Positions 21,045 through 31,107 of a DNA stretch of 64,000 bases are shown piece by piece. The notes beneath the pieces are model-generated. The model was not told the DNA's origin and did no database searches. It saw only the letters and a list, made by a program, of their open reading frames with translations. The DNA is from Clavelina lepadiformis (lineage: Eukaryota; Chordata; Ascidiacea; Aplousobranchia; Clavelinidae), in the NCBI RefSeq assembly GCF_947623445.1, contig NC_135241.1:24616501-24680500 (forward strand), in the 5' to 3' direction. The position numbers and the translations under genes were made by a program. Position 1 is the first letter of the stretch; every line of letters starts with the position of its first letter.

Positions 21045-24000
21045 ATGGCTTTTAATGTGACGTTGCCTCCACCGAGATATAAGTCCAATGAAGACTTTCA
21101 AGACTTTCTCAAAGTTTTTAACTCTTACTGCGCCAGCATTAGGGCAAATCAAGATTTTAAGAAACACCTCCTCATTGAAAGTTTCGATAAGGACTTTGTC
21201 TGGGAAATTCAAGGGAAAGATACCTCCATCTACGACTTAGAATTCGACGAGTTGGTGGAAAGGGCCTCAGGAGCAGGGCGATCAAAGGCGGAAATCAGCA
21301 GATTGAAAAACAGCCTTTTGGATAGGGTACAAGAACCGGACGAATCTACACGATCATTCGTCTACGCTTTGCGGAAGCAGGGTGACATGGCATATGCCAG
21401 TGCAGATCAAGCACCTGTAAAAAATGAGGTACTCTACTTGGCATTGATCCGGGGTTTGAGAAACCGCAAGATATCGGAAACCTTAGTCGCAGACTTAGAG
21501 ATCGGCAGAGACTTCTTCACTACCAGCGCCCGAGCCATTGCCCTGGACGTCTCGGAAAAGACTCCGTGTTCAGACGTGTTCACTGTCGCTCGACTTTCAC
21601 ATGGACACGAAAGCCGCCAAGACGAAGCGACTGTCTTGATGAAGAATGAACTTGCTAAGATAAGTGGCGAGATAAAGTTGTTTAATGACAATATTCAAGG
21701 CCGGATTTCCAGTATTGACGAAACTGTGTCTTCAGTGAAAACGCAAATGAACACTTTACAACGAGACGTGGATCGCCTCCATTGGAAACCACGCGCACCG
21801 GGTCCGTCTGAAGGAAGAAATCAACGATACCGAAACCGTAAGTCCCCTTCCGATAAAACACGTGGGGTCCGAAACGACCCACGTTCAAATACAAATCCGT
21901 CTAAATATGATTCATTTAGGCGAAATCGTCCAAACCGTCAAAGCCTAGCTACGAATCACAACCCTCAGACTAACGCATTTGATGTAAACAGATCAAAGTT
22001 AAGTTGGAATCGATCCCGTCCGACTGCTCCAGCCAACGCAACACCCGCTCAACAACAATACCGGAAAAGGTTATGCAAGTATGTCAATGTGATGTTGTGT
22101 TCTATGCCCATTTGTGCTCTGGTAGACACGGGAGCCAGCGTATCACTCATGTCTAAAACTTTGTTCGATAAAGTTTCGTCAGAAAATCCGGGTACTACAC
22201 TAGGCCCCACATTAGATACACAGTTAACAACGGCTAGCGGGACGGCCCTACAGGTGTTAGGCCTTGTCACTCTATCAGTGCAAGTGGCCGGTTTGATCAC
22301 AGAGTGCGAAATCTACGTCGTTTATCGACTCACAGAAGATTTCATCATTGGGTTAGATTTTGTCCAGCATCACCAATGCCGGATCTGCTACAAAGACAAA
22401 ATTCTAGAAGCAGGATCGTCTTCGACACCCCTGCTCGATGGGAAAGTGACCTTACAGCGAAACGAGGTTTATATCGTAGAAGACCTGATCGTCCCCGCTT
22501 CCACTGAGGTGTGTACTTTCGGCATATTTTGTATGGATCCGATGCTTAAGATGCCCGACGTTGAGTTTCCGGCACTAGTTGAAGGTAATCTCCGATTGAA
22601 TGATAAATATGGGGTACTAGCGGGTAACTACCTCACACAAGTTCATAACGGAAAGGTCCCCATTCGATTGGCTAATTTCAGTGATGACGAAGTCAGATTA
22701 GTCAACGGAACCAGGGTCGCCACCCTACATCCAGTCTCTGTATTCGGCGGAGGTGATGTTTACCAGCCCGGCACGTGCGCTTTAGTTTCGAGATTAAATT
22801 CCACGTGTAACTGCAATAATAACCGATGCATTGTGAACTCCGACCAAAGATGCTTCGTGGCGTCGGTAGAAGAACATCGTTTTAAACCCCAGCGTGATCA
22901 CTTGCAAGCTATTGAAGAAGGCGTAGATTTAGGGACGAAGCTGTCTAAGAGTGAACGTCGCGAAGTACTCAATTTATTATCGAAGCATTGGAAGTGTTTT
23001 TCGACCAGTCAATTCGATCTAGGTAAAACCGACTTGATAGAACACCATGTCGACATTGGGACTAGCGCCCCTGTGAGACAACCGCATCGTCGAATACCCC
23101 CTCGAGACAAGCGCCAGGTGGAAGAAATCCTCACGGAAATGGAGAAGCAAGGCTTGATTCGCACATCCACATCCCCTTGGTCCAGCGCCATTGTTCTTGT
23201 ACGAAAAAAATCGGGCGAGTTGAGGTTTTGTGTTGATTACAGGCGCGTGAATGACCTGATGAAAAAGAACAGTTTCCCAATCCCACGTGTCGACGAGAGC
23301 CTGGACGAATTGTCGAGTAACATTTATTTTTCTACCCTGGATCTGCGTTCAGGGTATTGGCAAATACCCATGAATCACAGGTCCCGCGAGGTTACTGCTT
23401 TTACCACCCACATGGGGTTATATGAATGGAACGTTATGCCGATGGGTCTCAGCAATTCGGCAGCTACATTTCAACGATTGATGCACATCGTTCTAAATGG
23501 ATTGGAGTGGCGCGGCGCTTTAGCATATTTAGACGATGTAATAGTGTATGGTCGCACATTCGGGGAGCACATGTCTCGTTTAAGCATTGTTCTAAGTCGA
23601 CTGGAAGAAGCCGGTTTAACACTGAAACCGTCCAAATGCTCTCTTTTTCAAGAATCGGTGAAATTTTTAGGGCATAAAATTTCTAAGGAAGGCGTGATGT
23701 GTGACGCCGAGAAAGTAGAGGCAGTCGCGAATTGGCCGATACCTCGCACCGTGAAACACGTTCGACAGTTTGTGGGTCTGACATCATATTATAGGAAGTT
23801 TATTCCAAATTATGCCAAAATTGCCTCACCGTTGCACAAACTCACCGAGAAGAACAAGAAGTTTCAGTGGACCGAAGAGCATCAGGACGCCTTTGCTACT
23901 TTGAAGCGTTTGCTGTGTACCGCACCAGTGCTGGCATACCCAAACTACGACAAGCCGTTTATTCTCGACACCGATGCATCCGATAACGCAATTGGCGCTG

Positions 24001-26090
24001 TTCTGTCACAAGTCATAGATGACAGAGAGCGTGTGATCTCGTATTGTAGCCGATCTCTAGGGAAAGCAGAAAAGAACTACTCCACGACTCGAAAAGAGCT
24101 TCTGGCGGTCGTCTGGGCAACAAAATTGAATAGGTGTCACCTACTAGGTCAAAAGTTTTTGCTGAGGACGGACCATGCATCGTTGCGTTGGTTATGGCAG
24201 TCAAAGGAGTTGTATGGACAATGCGCTCGATGGATAGAACACCTTGCCGAGTACAATTTTGAGCTACTCCATCGACCAGGACAAAAACACAAAAACGCTG
24301 ACGCGTTGAGTCGACGCCCTAACGAAAGTACACAGGTGAACCTCCCCTACAAATGGCATGACCAACAAGTTGCAACAAGCCTCGAAGATTCCAAGCAAAC
24401 AGTCAACAACATAGATCTTAGAGGCAACATCGGGTTTCTTCCGAATGAAGTACTGAATCTACAGGAAGAGGACGCAGAGATTGCCCCCGCTTTGAGATGG
24501 CTACAGTCGGGGAAAAGACCTCCGTACAAACAGGTTAAAAACCTGTCAAGAATGACTAAGCATCTATGGGCCCAATTTGGAAATTTACACACTTTTGACG
24601 GCCCAGTTTATTGGACAAATAGTAATCGCAGTTTACCGGGAACACACTGTTATCGACTTATAACCCCGGAACCTATGCGTTTGTCTGTTTTGCAGTCACT
24701 ACACGATTGCGTTCTCGGCGGGGCTCATTTAGGGTTGACGAAAACTTGCCACAAAGTAGAAGAAAAATTTTATTGGCCTGGTTGGAGACAGGACACCGAA
24801 AAATATTGCCGAAACTGCGATTTATGTCAAAGGAACAAGAAACCGCCGGCCGAGCCAAGGGCGAGGTTGGTTCCGTCCACGGAAGATAGGGCGATGCAGA
24901 GAGTAGAAATAGACGTCGTGGGACCCCTACTTATGACATCATCAAGTTTCCAATACATCTTGGTGACGTGCGATTTATTTACCAAGTACGTAAGGGCCTG
25001 GCCCATGCGCAATCAAACAGCAAAAACCACAGCGGACATCTTGTTCCACCGATGGTTCACAGTTCATGGTGTACCAGATGTTATCCACAGCGACCGGGGT
25101 GGGAACTTTGAGAGCGAGGTCTTCAAAGAACTGTTACGATTGATGGGTTGTTCAAAAACAAGGACCACAAGTTATCATCCACAAGGGAACGGGGGAGTTG
25201 AGAGAAACAACAAGACTATCATCACCATGTTACGAAACTACGTACAGGAGGATCAACGTAGTTGGGATCAAGCTTTGTCAGCCGTCGTGGCGGCCTATAA
25301 CGCGAGCGTCCACGACAGCACAGGTGTATCGCCGCATTTCTTATTAACTGGTCGTACACTTCGTTTACCTGCGGATTTATTGGGCACACCGACCGGTGGA
25401 GTGCTGAAAACGTCGGTTATTCAGGATTTACAAACGCGGTTAAAGATTGCAGAAAAAACGGTGCGGGAAACGCTACGGAAACAACGAACGAAGATGGCCG
25501 ACCTCTACGACCAACGACAAAGGGGGCTACCAATTGAAGTGGGGGAAGAAGTATGGCTGAAAGACCCAGTGGTCCCACAGGGAGAATATCGCAAATTTCA
25601 TCTTCCTTACAAGGGCCCCTTCACGGTAGTGAACGCGCGACATCCCACTTATACTATCAAAGATAAAGCCAGCAAAGAGCAAACGGTCCATTTTAACAGA
25701 ATGAAATTAAGGGTTCATAGTGATGACAAGCGTGACAATCAACACCCGTACGATCATGTTCCGGATAATTGCATTAACCACTATTCTCCTTTTGAAGGTT
25801 TGGTGTTCATACCACTAAATTCAACGGATACCGCCGCCGGAGAACCCGAGGCTACATCAATCAACACGAGCGCGACTGAGCGATTATCCAGTAGGCAAGG
25901 ACCAGAAGACTCGGCAGTTGGGCAACTCAGGATCACAGAGGAGGGCAATAACGAGACAATGGAGACAAGCCAACCTGCCCTCGAAGAGAACGGCCCCATT
26001 CCCAGCGAGACCACTTCGGCCATGACGGAAAGAAACCTACCGCCACGGCGAGCTCGAAGACAAACACGTTTTTACCCGGATATTGAATAA
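21045..26090 (+). CDS. Gag-Pol polyprotein, Ty3/gypsy
   Basis: 1681 codons from the first ATG (MAFNVTLPPPRY); the frame is also open upstream to the LTR. Domains in order: Gag with a basic C-terminal tract to about residue 340; aspartic protease (LVDTGAS, about 360); reverse transcriptase (YLDD, about 827); RNase H (DTDAS, about 974); integrase with a zinc-binding His/Cys region (about 1215-1265), the DDE core (first D about 1289, DRGGNFES about 1350, GGVERNNK about 1386) and a GPY/F-like module (YKGPF, about 1522). The pol order RT-RNH-IN marks it as Ty3/gypsy rather than copia. Gag and Pol share one frame. Confidence 0.92.
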   Translation: MAFNVTLPPPRYKSNEDFQDFLKVFNSYCASIRANQDFKKHLLIESFDKDFVWEIQGKDTSIYDLEFDELVERASGAGRSKAEISRLKNSLLDRVQEPDESTRSFVYALRKQGDMAYASADQAPVKNEVLYLALIRGLRNRKISETLVADLEIGRDFFTTSARAIALDVSEKTPCSDVFTVARLSHGHESRQDEATVLMKNELAKISGEIKLFNDNIQGRISSIDETVSSVKTQMNTLQRDVDRLHWKPRAPGPSEGRNQRYRNRKSPSDKTRGVRNDPRSNTNPSKYDSFRRNRPNRQSLATNHNPQTNAFDVNRSKLSWNRSRPTAPANATPAQQQYRKRLCKYVNVMLCSMPICALVDTGASVSLMSKTLFDKVSSENPGTTLGPTLDTQLTTASGTALQVLGLVTLSVQVAGLITECEIYVVYRLTEDFIIGLDFVQHHQCRICYKDKILEAGSSSTPLLDGKVTLQRNEVYIVEDLIVPASTEVCTFGIFCMDPMLKMPDVEFPALVEGNLRLNDKYGVLAGNYLTQVHNGKVPIRLANFSDDEVRLVNGTRVATLHPVSVFGGGDVYQPGTCALVSRLNSTCNCNNNRCIVNSDQRCFVASVEEHRFKPQRDHLQAIEEGVDLGTKLSKSERREVLNLLSKHWKCFSTSQFDLGKTDLIEHHVDIGTSAPVRQPHRRIPPRDKRQVEEILTEMEKQGLIRTSTSPWSSAIVLVRKKSGELRFCVDYRRVNDLMKKNSFPIPRVDESLDELSSNIYFSTLDLRSGYWQIPMNHRSREVTAFTTHMGLYEWNVMPMGLSNSAATFQRLMHIVLNGLEWRGALAYLDDVIVYGRTFGEHMSRLSIVLSRLEEAGLTLKPSKCSLFQESVKFLGHKISKEGVMCDAEKVEAVANWPIPRTVKHVRQFVGLTSYYRKFIPNYAKIASPLHKLTEKNKKFQWTEEHQDAFATLKRLLCTAPVLAYPNYDKPFILDTDASDNAIGAVLSQVIDDRERVISYCSRSLGKAEKNYSTTRKELLAVVWATKLNRCHLLGQKFLLRTDHASLRWLWQSKELYGQCARWIEHLAEYNFELLHRPGQKHKNADALSRRPNESTQVNLPYKWHDQQVATSLEDSKQTVNNIDLRGNIGFLPNEVLNLQEEDAEIAPALRWLQSGKRPPYKQVKNLSRMTKHLWAQFGNLHTFDGPVYWTNSNRSLPGTHCYRLITPEPMRLSVLQSLHDCVLGGAHLGLTKTCHKVEEKFYWPGWRQDTEKYCRNCDLCQRNKKPPAEPRARLVPSTEDRAMQRVEIDVVGPLLMTSSSFQYILVTCDLFTKYVRAWPMRNQTAKTTADILFHRWFTVHGVPDVIHSDRGGNFESEVFKELLRLMGCSKTRTTSYHPQGNGGVERNNKTIITMLRNYVQEDQRSWDQALSAVVAAYNASVHDSTGVSPHFLLTGRTLRLPADLLGTPTGGVLKTSVIQDLQTRLKIAEKTVRETLRKQRTKMADLYDQRQRGLPIEVGEEVWLKDPVVPQGEYRKFHLPYKGPFTVVNARHPTYTIKDKASKEQTVHFNRMKLRVHSDDKRDNQHPYDHVPDNCINHYSPFEGLVFIPLNSTDTAAGEPEATSINTSATERLSSRQGPEDSAVGQLRITEEGNNETMETSQPALEENGPIPSETTSAMTERNLPPRRARRQTRFYPDIE

Positions 26091-26128
26091 CTTTTCCGGG
26101 GACGAAAAAGAACTGAACGGGGGGGCGA

Positions 26129-26578
26129 TGTCACGAGAAGTATTTGTATACACCGTTTTTATATCCGTCACGTTTTATTCGTTTTTATTCACATCATCAC
26201 GTTGTTCGCATTGTCACCGTCACGTTTTATACGTCGATTTATCCGCGTTGTATTGTCTCTTTGTACATGTTCACGTGCTGCTGTGTTTTACTTGTTCATG
26301 AGTCCACATGTTTTTATTCTATCTCTAGTGACGTTACCCCGAGGGCCCAATCAGTACTGTGTTTAGCGTCCCACGCTGATTCTATGATTGTGTGGAATTT
26401 GTTTTGGTGTGGTGTTTCGCTCTGGTATAAGGTGTTGGTTCAGTAACGTTTGGGTGAGATAACAGAAGGACGTATGTTTTTACCTAAGAGATATGCCATT
26501 AAATGTGAATAAAGAAGACAGAGCTAATTGACTAGCCGTTAAGCGGGAAGATTCCTGGTCAAAGAAAGTTTGGTTACA
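26129..26578 (+). repeat. 3' LTR of the long element
   Basis: Ends GGTTACA and is followed directly by the interrupted GAAGAAGG of unit 4. Confidence 0.92.
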
Positions 26579-26582
26579 GAAG

Positions 26583-26790
26583 AAGGTTCAAAACCTTGTC
26601 CACCCACCTCCTGCTTTTCTTGCGAGATTGTAAGAATAAAGTCAAGATGCGCAGAAAGCATAGGGTGGGTGGGGGGAACCCATAGAACAGTGGTAAAACA
26701 CGAGAACGTCGACCAACAAGATGCAGGTTCAAACCAGCGAGCCGCAGAGCGACGAGCCAACAACCGTTTGATGACCATTTGACTGTATAG
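26583..26790 (+). repeat. tRNA-like segment, unit 4
   Basis: Same segment, here with the A-box region changed to CATAGAACAGTGG. Confidence 0.5.
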
Positions 26791-27052
26791 GCCACCAGCT
26801 GGCCAGACTCACGTCTAGGCCACCAGCCGGCCAGACTCACGTCTAGGCCACCAGCCGGCCAGACTCACGTCTAGGCCACCAGCCGGCCAGACTCACGTCT
26901 AGGCCACCAGCCGGCCAGACTCACGTCTAGGCCACCAGCCGGCCAGACTCACGTCTAGGCCACCAGCCGGCAAGACTCACGTCTAGGCCACCAGCCGGCC
27001 AGACTCACGTCTAGGCCACCAGCCGGCCAGACTCACGTCTAGGCCACCAGCT
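26791..27052. repeat. 28-bp minisatellite, about 9 copies, unit 4
   Basis: A third variant: CAGCCGGCC combined with ACTCACG. The first copy has CAGCTGG. Confidence 0.95.
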
Positions 27053-27111
27053 ATTCATATGGATATTTGGAAAAGTGCCATTTTAACAATTTCATCTATG
27101 CATTAAGCAAA

Positions 27112-27152
27112 GTTGTCGTGGCCGAGTGGTTAAGGCGACAGACTAGAAATCT
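27112..27152 (+). pseudogene. Half tRNA-Ser(AGA), unit 4 copy 1
   Basis: Followed within 20 bp by a minisatellite fragment. Confidence 0.75.
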
Positions 27153-27269
27153 GAAATCTCACTCACGTCTAGGCCACCAGCTGGCCAGAATCACGTCTAG
27201 GCCACCAGCTATTCATATGGATATTCGGAAAAGTGCCATTTTAACAATTTTATCTATGCATTAAGCAAA

Positions 27270-27310
27270 GTTGTCGTGGCCGAGTGGTTAAGGCGACAGA
27301 CTAGAAATCT
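27270..27310 (+). pseudogene. Half tRNA-Ser(AGA), unit 4 copy 2
   Basis: 158 bp after the previous half copy, a local duplication found only in this unit. Confidence 0.75.
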
Positions 27311-28182
27311 GAAATCTGAAATCTGAAACTAGAAATCTGAAATTAAGGCGACAGACTAGAAATCACGTCTAGGCCACCAGGTCACGTCACGTCTAGGCCA
27401 GACTCACGTCACGTCACGTAAATTCTGAGTATTTAGGAAGCTGCCGGAAGCTGCCGGAAGCTGCCGGAAGCTGCCGGAAGCTGTAAAAAATATTGCAAAA
27501 GTTGCAAAAACTTGCCCTACTAATCACCTAATCCTAATCCTAATCACTTACCTTATATAATATATATAGATATCTATATATAGATATAGTCATGAGTAAA
27601 ACTAAAATTTATGAATTTCTTCACGTTTAAGGGGTCACTTCCGAATAAAACGACAGTTTTGTGCTGAGCAACACAGTGATTGTGACCGTGTCGCACTCAA
27701 TGCGTCATATTAAAAAAAGTAAAAATTTTCCGGTCCAATGCGCATGTGACGTCGATGTGGAGTAGTTCGTCGTTGCTTTGACGACAGCTGGTTCCAGGTC
27801 TAGGCTAAGTTGTAAATTTTGTGTGGGTTTGAATTTTTGTTTTTTTGGAGTATTTGTCATAAAATGTTAAGCTAAAAACTTGTTGTAAAGTTTAGGCAAT
27901 TGTTATAGAAAACTGAGTACATGGATTTTGTCCAAATTAAAACGGTAGACAGACATAACCTAGGTCTTGTTGCAAGCCAAAATTCAGGGTAGGTTTATGA
28001 TGTAGTTTTGCGTTGGTAGCTTCTTGATTTAATGTACTTTGCATTGAAAAGCCTATCTCTTTGAATTGGGACATGAACCCTTAAGCAAATAACAGAAGTT
28101 TACTTTAGTACTTAAAATTTAGTTGAAACTAGCTTATAGTTAATACACTACAGAGACGTAGGCGTAGCTAGGTCTCGAAATC

Positions 28183-28353
28183 AGCTTGATTTTCATCTAG
28201 ACTACGCTAGCTTGATTTTCATCTAGACTACGCTTGCTTGATTTTCATCAAGACTTTGCTAGCTTGATTTTCATCTAGACTACGCTAGCTTGATTTTCAT
28301 CTAGACTACCCTAGCTAGATTTTTATCTAGACTACGCTAGCTACATTTTCATC
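28183..28353. repeat. 26-bp minisatellite, unit 5
   Basis: Between six and seven copies, one with clustered changes (ATCAAGACTTTGC). Confidence 0.9.
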
Positions 28354-28464
28354 TTGTCAGATTTGAAAGTCAGGAGAAGATTCCGGAAACACCGACATGG
28401 TGGAATCTATCTAGTGATTCGAGAAAAGTGCCATTTTATCTATTTGCATTTCACATTAAGCACA

Positions 28465-28546
28465 GTTGTCGTGGCCGAGTGGTTATGGCGACAGACTTGA
28501 AATCTGTTGGGCTATGCCCGCGTAGGTTCGAATCCTGCCGACAACG
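28465..28546 (+). tRNA. tRNA-Ser(UGA), unit 5
   Basis: D loop differs by one base (GGTTATGGC). Stems are intact. Confidence 0.85.
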
Positions 28547-28623
28547 CCGATATTACTTTTGCAATTTCATATGGATATTCGGAAAAGTTCGATTTTATCT
28601 ATTTCATCTATGTATTAAGCACA

Positions 28624-28705
28624 GTTGTCGTGGCCGAGTGGTTAAGGCGACAGACTCGAATTCTGTTGGGCCCTGCCCGCGTAGGTTCGAATCCCGCCGA
28701 CAACG
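28624..28705 (+). tRNA. tRNA-Ser(CGA), unit 5 copy 1
   Basis: Anticodon loop CTCGAAT. Confidence 0.82.
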
Positions 28706-28782
28706 CAGATATTACTTTTGCAATTTCATATGGATATTCGGAAATGTGCGATTTTAACTATTTCATCTATGCATTAAGCACA

Positions 28783-28864
28783 GTTGTCGTGGCCGAGTGG
28801 TTAAGGCGACAGACTCGAAATCTGTTGGGCCCTGCCCGCGTAGGTTCGAATCCCGCCGACAACG
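28783..28864 (+). tRNA. tRNA-Ser(CGA), unit 5 copy 2
   Basis: Anticodon loop CTCGAAA. Confidence 0.82.
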
Positions 28865-28941
28865 CAGATATTACTTTTGCAATTTCATATGGATATTCGG
28901 AAATGTGCGATTTTAACAATTTCATCTATGCATTAAGCACA

Positions 28942-29023
28942 GTTGTCGTGGCCGAGTGGTTAAGGCGACAGACTCGAATTCTGTTGGGCCCTGCCCGCGT
29001 AGGTTCGAATCCCGCCGACAACG
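28942..29023 (+). tRNA. tRNA-Ser(CGA), unit 5 copy 3
   Basis: Anticodon loop CTCGAAT, the variant that is confined to copy 1 in the other units. This suggests a within-unit copy event. Confidence 0.82.
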
Positions 29024-29100
29024 CAGATATTACTTTTGCAATTTCATATGGATATTCGGAGATGTGCGATTTTAACTATTTCATCTATGCATTAAGCACA

Positions 29101-29182
29101 GTTGTCGTGGCCGAGTGGTTAAAGCGACAGACTCGAATTCTGTTGGGCCCTGCCGGCGTAGGTTCGAATCCCGCCGACAACG
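29101..29182 (+). tRNA. tRNA-Ser(CGA), unit 5 copy 4, weakened
   Basis: The D stem has lost a pair (GCC with AGC) and the variable arm has a mismatch (GGGC with GCCG), besides the shared T-stem mismatch. It may be non-functional. Confidence 0.6.
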
Positions 29183-29259
29183 CAGATATTACTTTTGCAA
29201 TTTCATATGGATATTCGGAAATGTGCGATTTTAACTATTTCATCTATGCATTAAGCACA

Positions 29260-29338
29260 GTTGTCGTGGCCGAGTGGTTAAGGCGACAGACTAGAAATCT
29301 GCTGGGCTCTGCCCGCGTAGGTTCGAATCTCACGTCCA
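29260..29338 (+). pseudogene. tRNA-Ser(AGA) pseudogene closing unit 5
   Basis: Retains GCCCGCGTAGG in the variable and T arms, but still lacks the acceptor 3' strand. Confidence 0.8.
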
Positions 29339-29553
29339 GAAGAAGAAGAAGGTTCAAAACCTTGTCCACCCACCTCCTGCTTTTCTTGCGAGATTGTAAG
29401 AATAAAGTCAAGATGCGCAGAAAGCATAGGGTGGGTGGGGGCAACCCATAGCACAGTGGAAAAACCGGAGAACGTCGACAAACAAGCTGCAGGTTCAAAC
29501 CAGCGAGCCGCAGAGCGACGAGCCAACAACCGTTTGATGACCATTTGACTGTA
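29339..29553 (+). repeat. tRNA-like segment, unit 5
   Basis: Same segment with TAGCACAGTGG and GGTTCAAACC. Confidence 0.5.
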
Positions 29554-29662
29554 TAGGCCACCAGCTGGCCAGACTCACGTCTAGGGCACCAGCTGGCCAG
29601 ACTCACGTCTAGGGCACCAGCTGGCCAGACTCACGTCTAGGGCACCAGCTGGCCAGACTCAC
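29554..29662. repeat. 28-bp minisatellite, about 4 copies, unit 5
   Basis: A fourth variant, GGGCACCAGCTGG, shared by copies 2-4. Confidence 0.9.
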
Positions 29663-29863
29663 GTCACGTCACGTAAATTCTGAGTATTTAGGAAGCTGCC
29701 GGAAGCTGTAAAAAATATTGCAAATGTTGCAAAAACTTGCCCTACTAATCACCTAATCCTAATCCTAATCACTTACCTTATATAATATATATAGATATCT
29801 ATAGATATCTATATATAGATATAGTCATGAGTAAAACTAAAATTTATGAATTTCTTCACGTTT

Positions 29864-30317
29864 AAGGGGTCACTTCCGAATAAAACGACAATTTTGTGCT
29901 GAGCAACACAGTGATTGTGACCGTGTCGCACTCAATGCGTCATATTAAAAAAAGTAAAAATTTTCCGGTCCAATGCGCATGTGACGTCGATGTGGAGTAG
30001 TTCGTCGTTGCTTTGACGACAGCTGGTTCCAGGTCTAGGCTAAGTTGTAAATTTTGTGTGGGTTTGAATTTTTGTTTTTTTGGAGTATTTGTCATAAAAT
30101 GTTAAGCTAAAAACTTGTTGTAAAGTTTAAGCAATTGTTATAGAAAACTGAGTACATGGATTTTGTCCAAATTAAGACTGTAGACAGACATAACCTAGGT
30201 CTTGTTGCAAGCCAAAATTCAGGGTAGGTTTATGATGTAGTTTTGCGTTGGTAGCTTCTTGATTTAATGTACTTTGCATTGAAAAGCCTATCTTTATGAA
30301 TTGGGACATGAACCCTA
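29864..30317 (+). repeat. tRNA-Ser tandem unit 6, spacer only
   Basis: Only the first 450 bp of a unit. Homology stops near GGGACATGAACCC, before the minisatellite and tRNA genes. Confidence 0.85.
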
Positions 30318-30494
30318 AAGCATAGCTTGAGTCTTATGTCTAGGATATTGTCCATTTGTATCGCTGTCAAGTTGTCGTACCTCGGAAGGGTTTAAAAGAA
30401 CCTGTGTTAGGAATCTCTGACAATATGATGTTACATTTATGTTGATCATAAATTGCTTAATCTTGCATCTTAAGCATTTTCTGGGAGGAGGTTA
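30318..30494 (+). other. Right unique interior of the outer element with purine tract
   Basis: Unique AT-rich sequence ending in GGGAGGAGGTTA directly before the right LTR-like repeat, as expected for a plus-strand priming tract. Confidence 0.55.
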
Positions 30495-30946
30495 TGTGAT
30501 GATATTATAAAATTGCTTGCAAATCGAATGCTGCATAGAATACTTGTTTACGGAAATCGGCAAAGCAAAGCATTGCGTTACGTAATCGATTCCTCTCTGC
30601 TTATCGTATTAAGTCGTGACAAAAATGTCGTGCATGCCTGCATTGCGTGTGTTGTTATTCATAGTTGTTCAATGCGTTACAGTCTACGAAGTTAACCATA
30701 GAAAGTGGTCGACTTTATTATGTAGCTGTCACAATGTCTTATTTAATGTAATCGTTTAAACAAGAAACAATATAACCAGTTTATACAGTTGTCATGGTAT
30801 ACAATTGATTCTAAGATTAAGAGAAGCGAAACAACGACCTGAGACTCATTTCACTTCGAGGACATTAAGCAATTCTACAGACAAACATTGTAATTGAAGT
30901 GATCGTCCTTACAGGCTAAGGAACGATAAACAATCATTTCATTACA
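30495..30946 (+). repeat. Right LTR-like repeat of the outer element
   Basis: 452 bp, TGTGATG...CATTACA, followed by GATT (30947-30950). Confidence 0.8.
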
Positions 30947-31107
30947 GATTAATTGAATGTGGTCGTCTGGTATCCTACAATAAAAGTCTGGTTACACGAA
31001 CACAACTTAAACACAAGTGGACTTGTGGCCTGTACATTTTGAAAGTTTGCCAGATACGCCAGAGTGGAAAATTACCGATGTGACAAAGGAGTTGTTTAAT
31101 TTTTGCC
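30947..31107. repeat. Flank that continues the left duplicated segment
   Basis: Matches 37513-37673 over about 160 bp. In that copy it follows directly on the DNA that here lies 22.4 kb to the left. Confidence 0.85.

Larger units (their letters stand above)
20537..26578 (+). mobile_element. Ty3/gypsy LTR retrotransposon, looks whole
   Basis: LTRs 20537-20986 and 26129-26578 (450 bp, TG...CA) look identical by eye. Primer site starts at 20989 (TGGCGAGCGCGCC), and the G-run purine tract lies at 26115-26125. One long gag-pol frame. No break was noticed. Very young, and younger than the tRNA block that hosts it. Ciona Cigr-type gypsy elements are a possible family, untested. Confidence 0.92.
17263..27628 (+). 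repeat. tRNA-Ser tandem unit 4, split by nested retroelements
   Basis: Without the insertion at 18801-26578 the unit is about 2.6 kb. Left part: spacer, minisatellite, four tRNA genes and an AGA pseudogene. Right part: tRNA-like segment, minisatellite, two half tRNAs, and a run of four to five GGAAGCTGCC-type repeats near 27435-27482. Confidence 0.85.
27629..29863 (+). repeat. tRNA-Ser tandem unit 5 (2235 bp)
   Basis: Five full tRNA genes and the AGA pseudogene, then a short minisatellite that joins the CACGTC-rich tail directly, without a half tRNA. Confidence 0.9.
8565..30946 (+). mobile_element. Large LTR-bounded element carrying tRNA-Ser arrays
   Basis: Two 452-bp direct repeats beginning TGTGATG and ending CATTACA bound 22.4 kb. 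A GATT target duplication flanks the whole. A purine tract (GGGAGGAGG, 30483-30491) precedes the right repeat, and a possible primer site (TGGTGCCAACGAGC, from 9024) follows the left. The two repeats differ by roughly 2 percent by eye, so the insertion is not very recent. No gag or pol was recognised inside; the interior is tandem tRNA-Ser units plus the nested Ty3/gypsy pair. It resembles a large non-autonomous LTR derivative (LARD-like). Whether the tRNA block was carried in or grew after insertion cannot be told from one copy. Confidence 0.75.
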
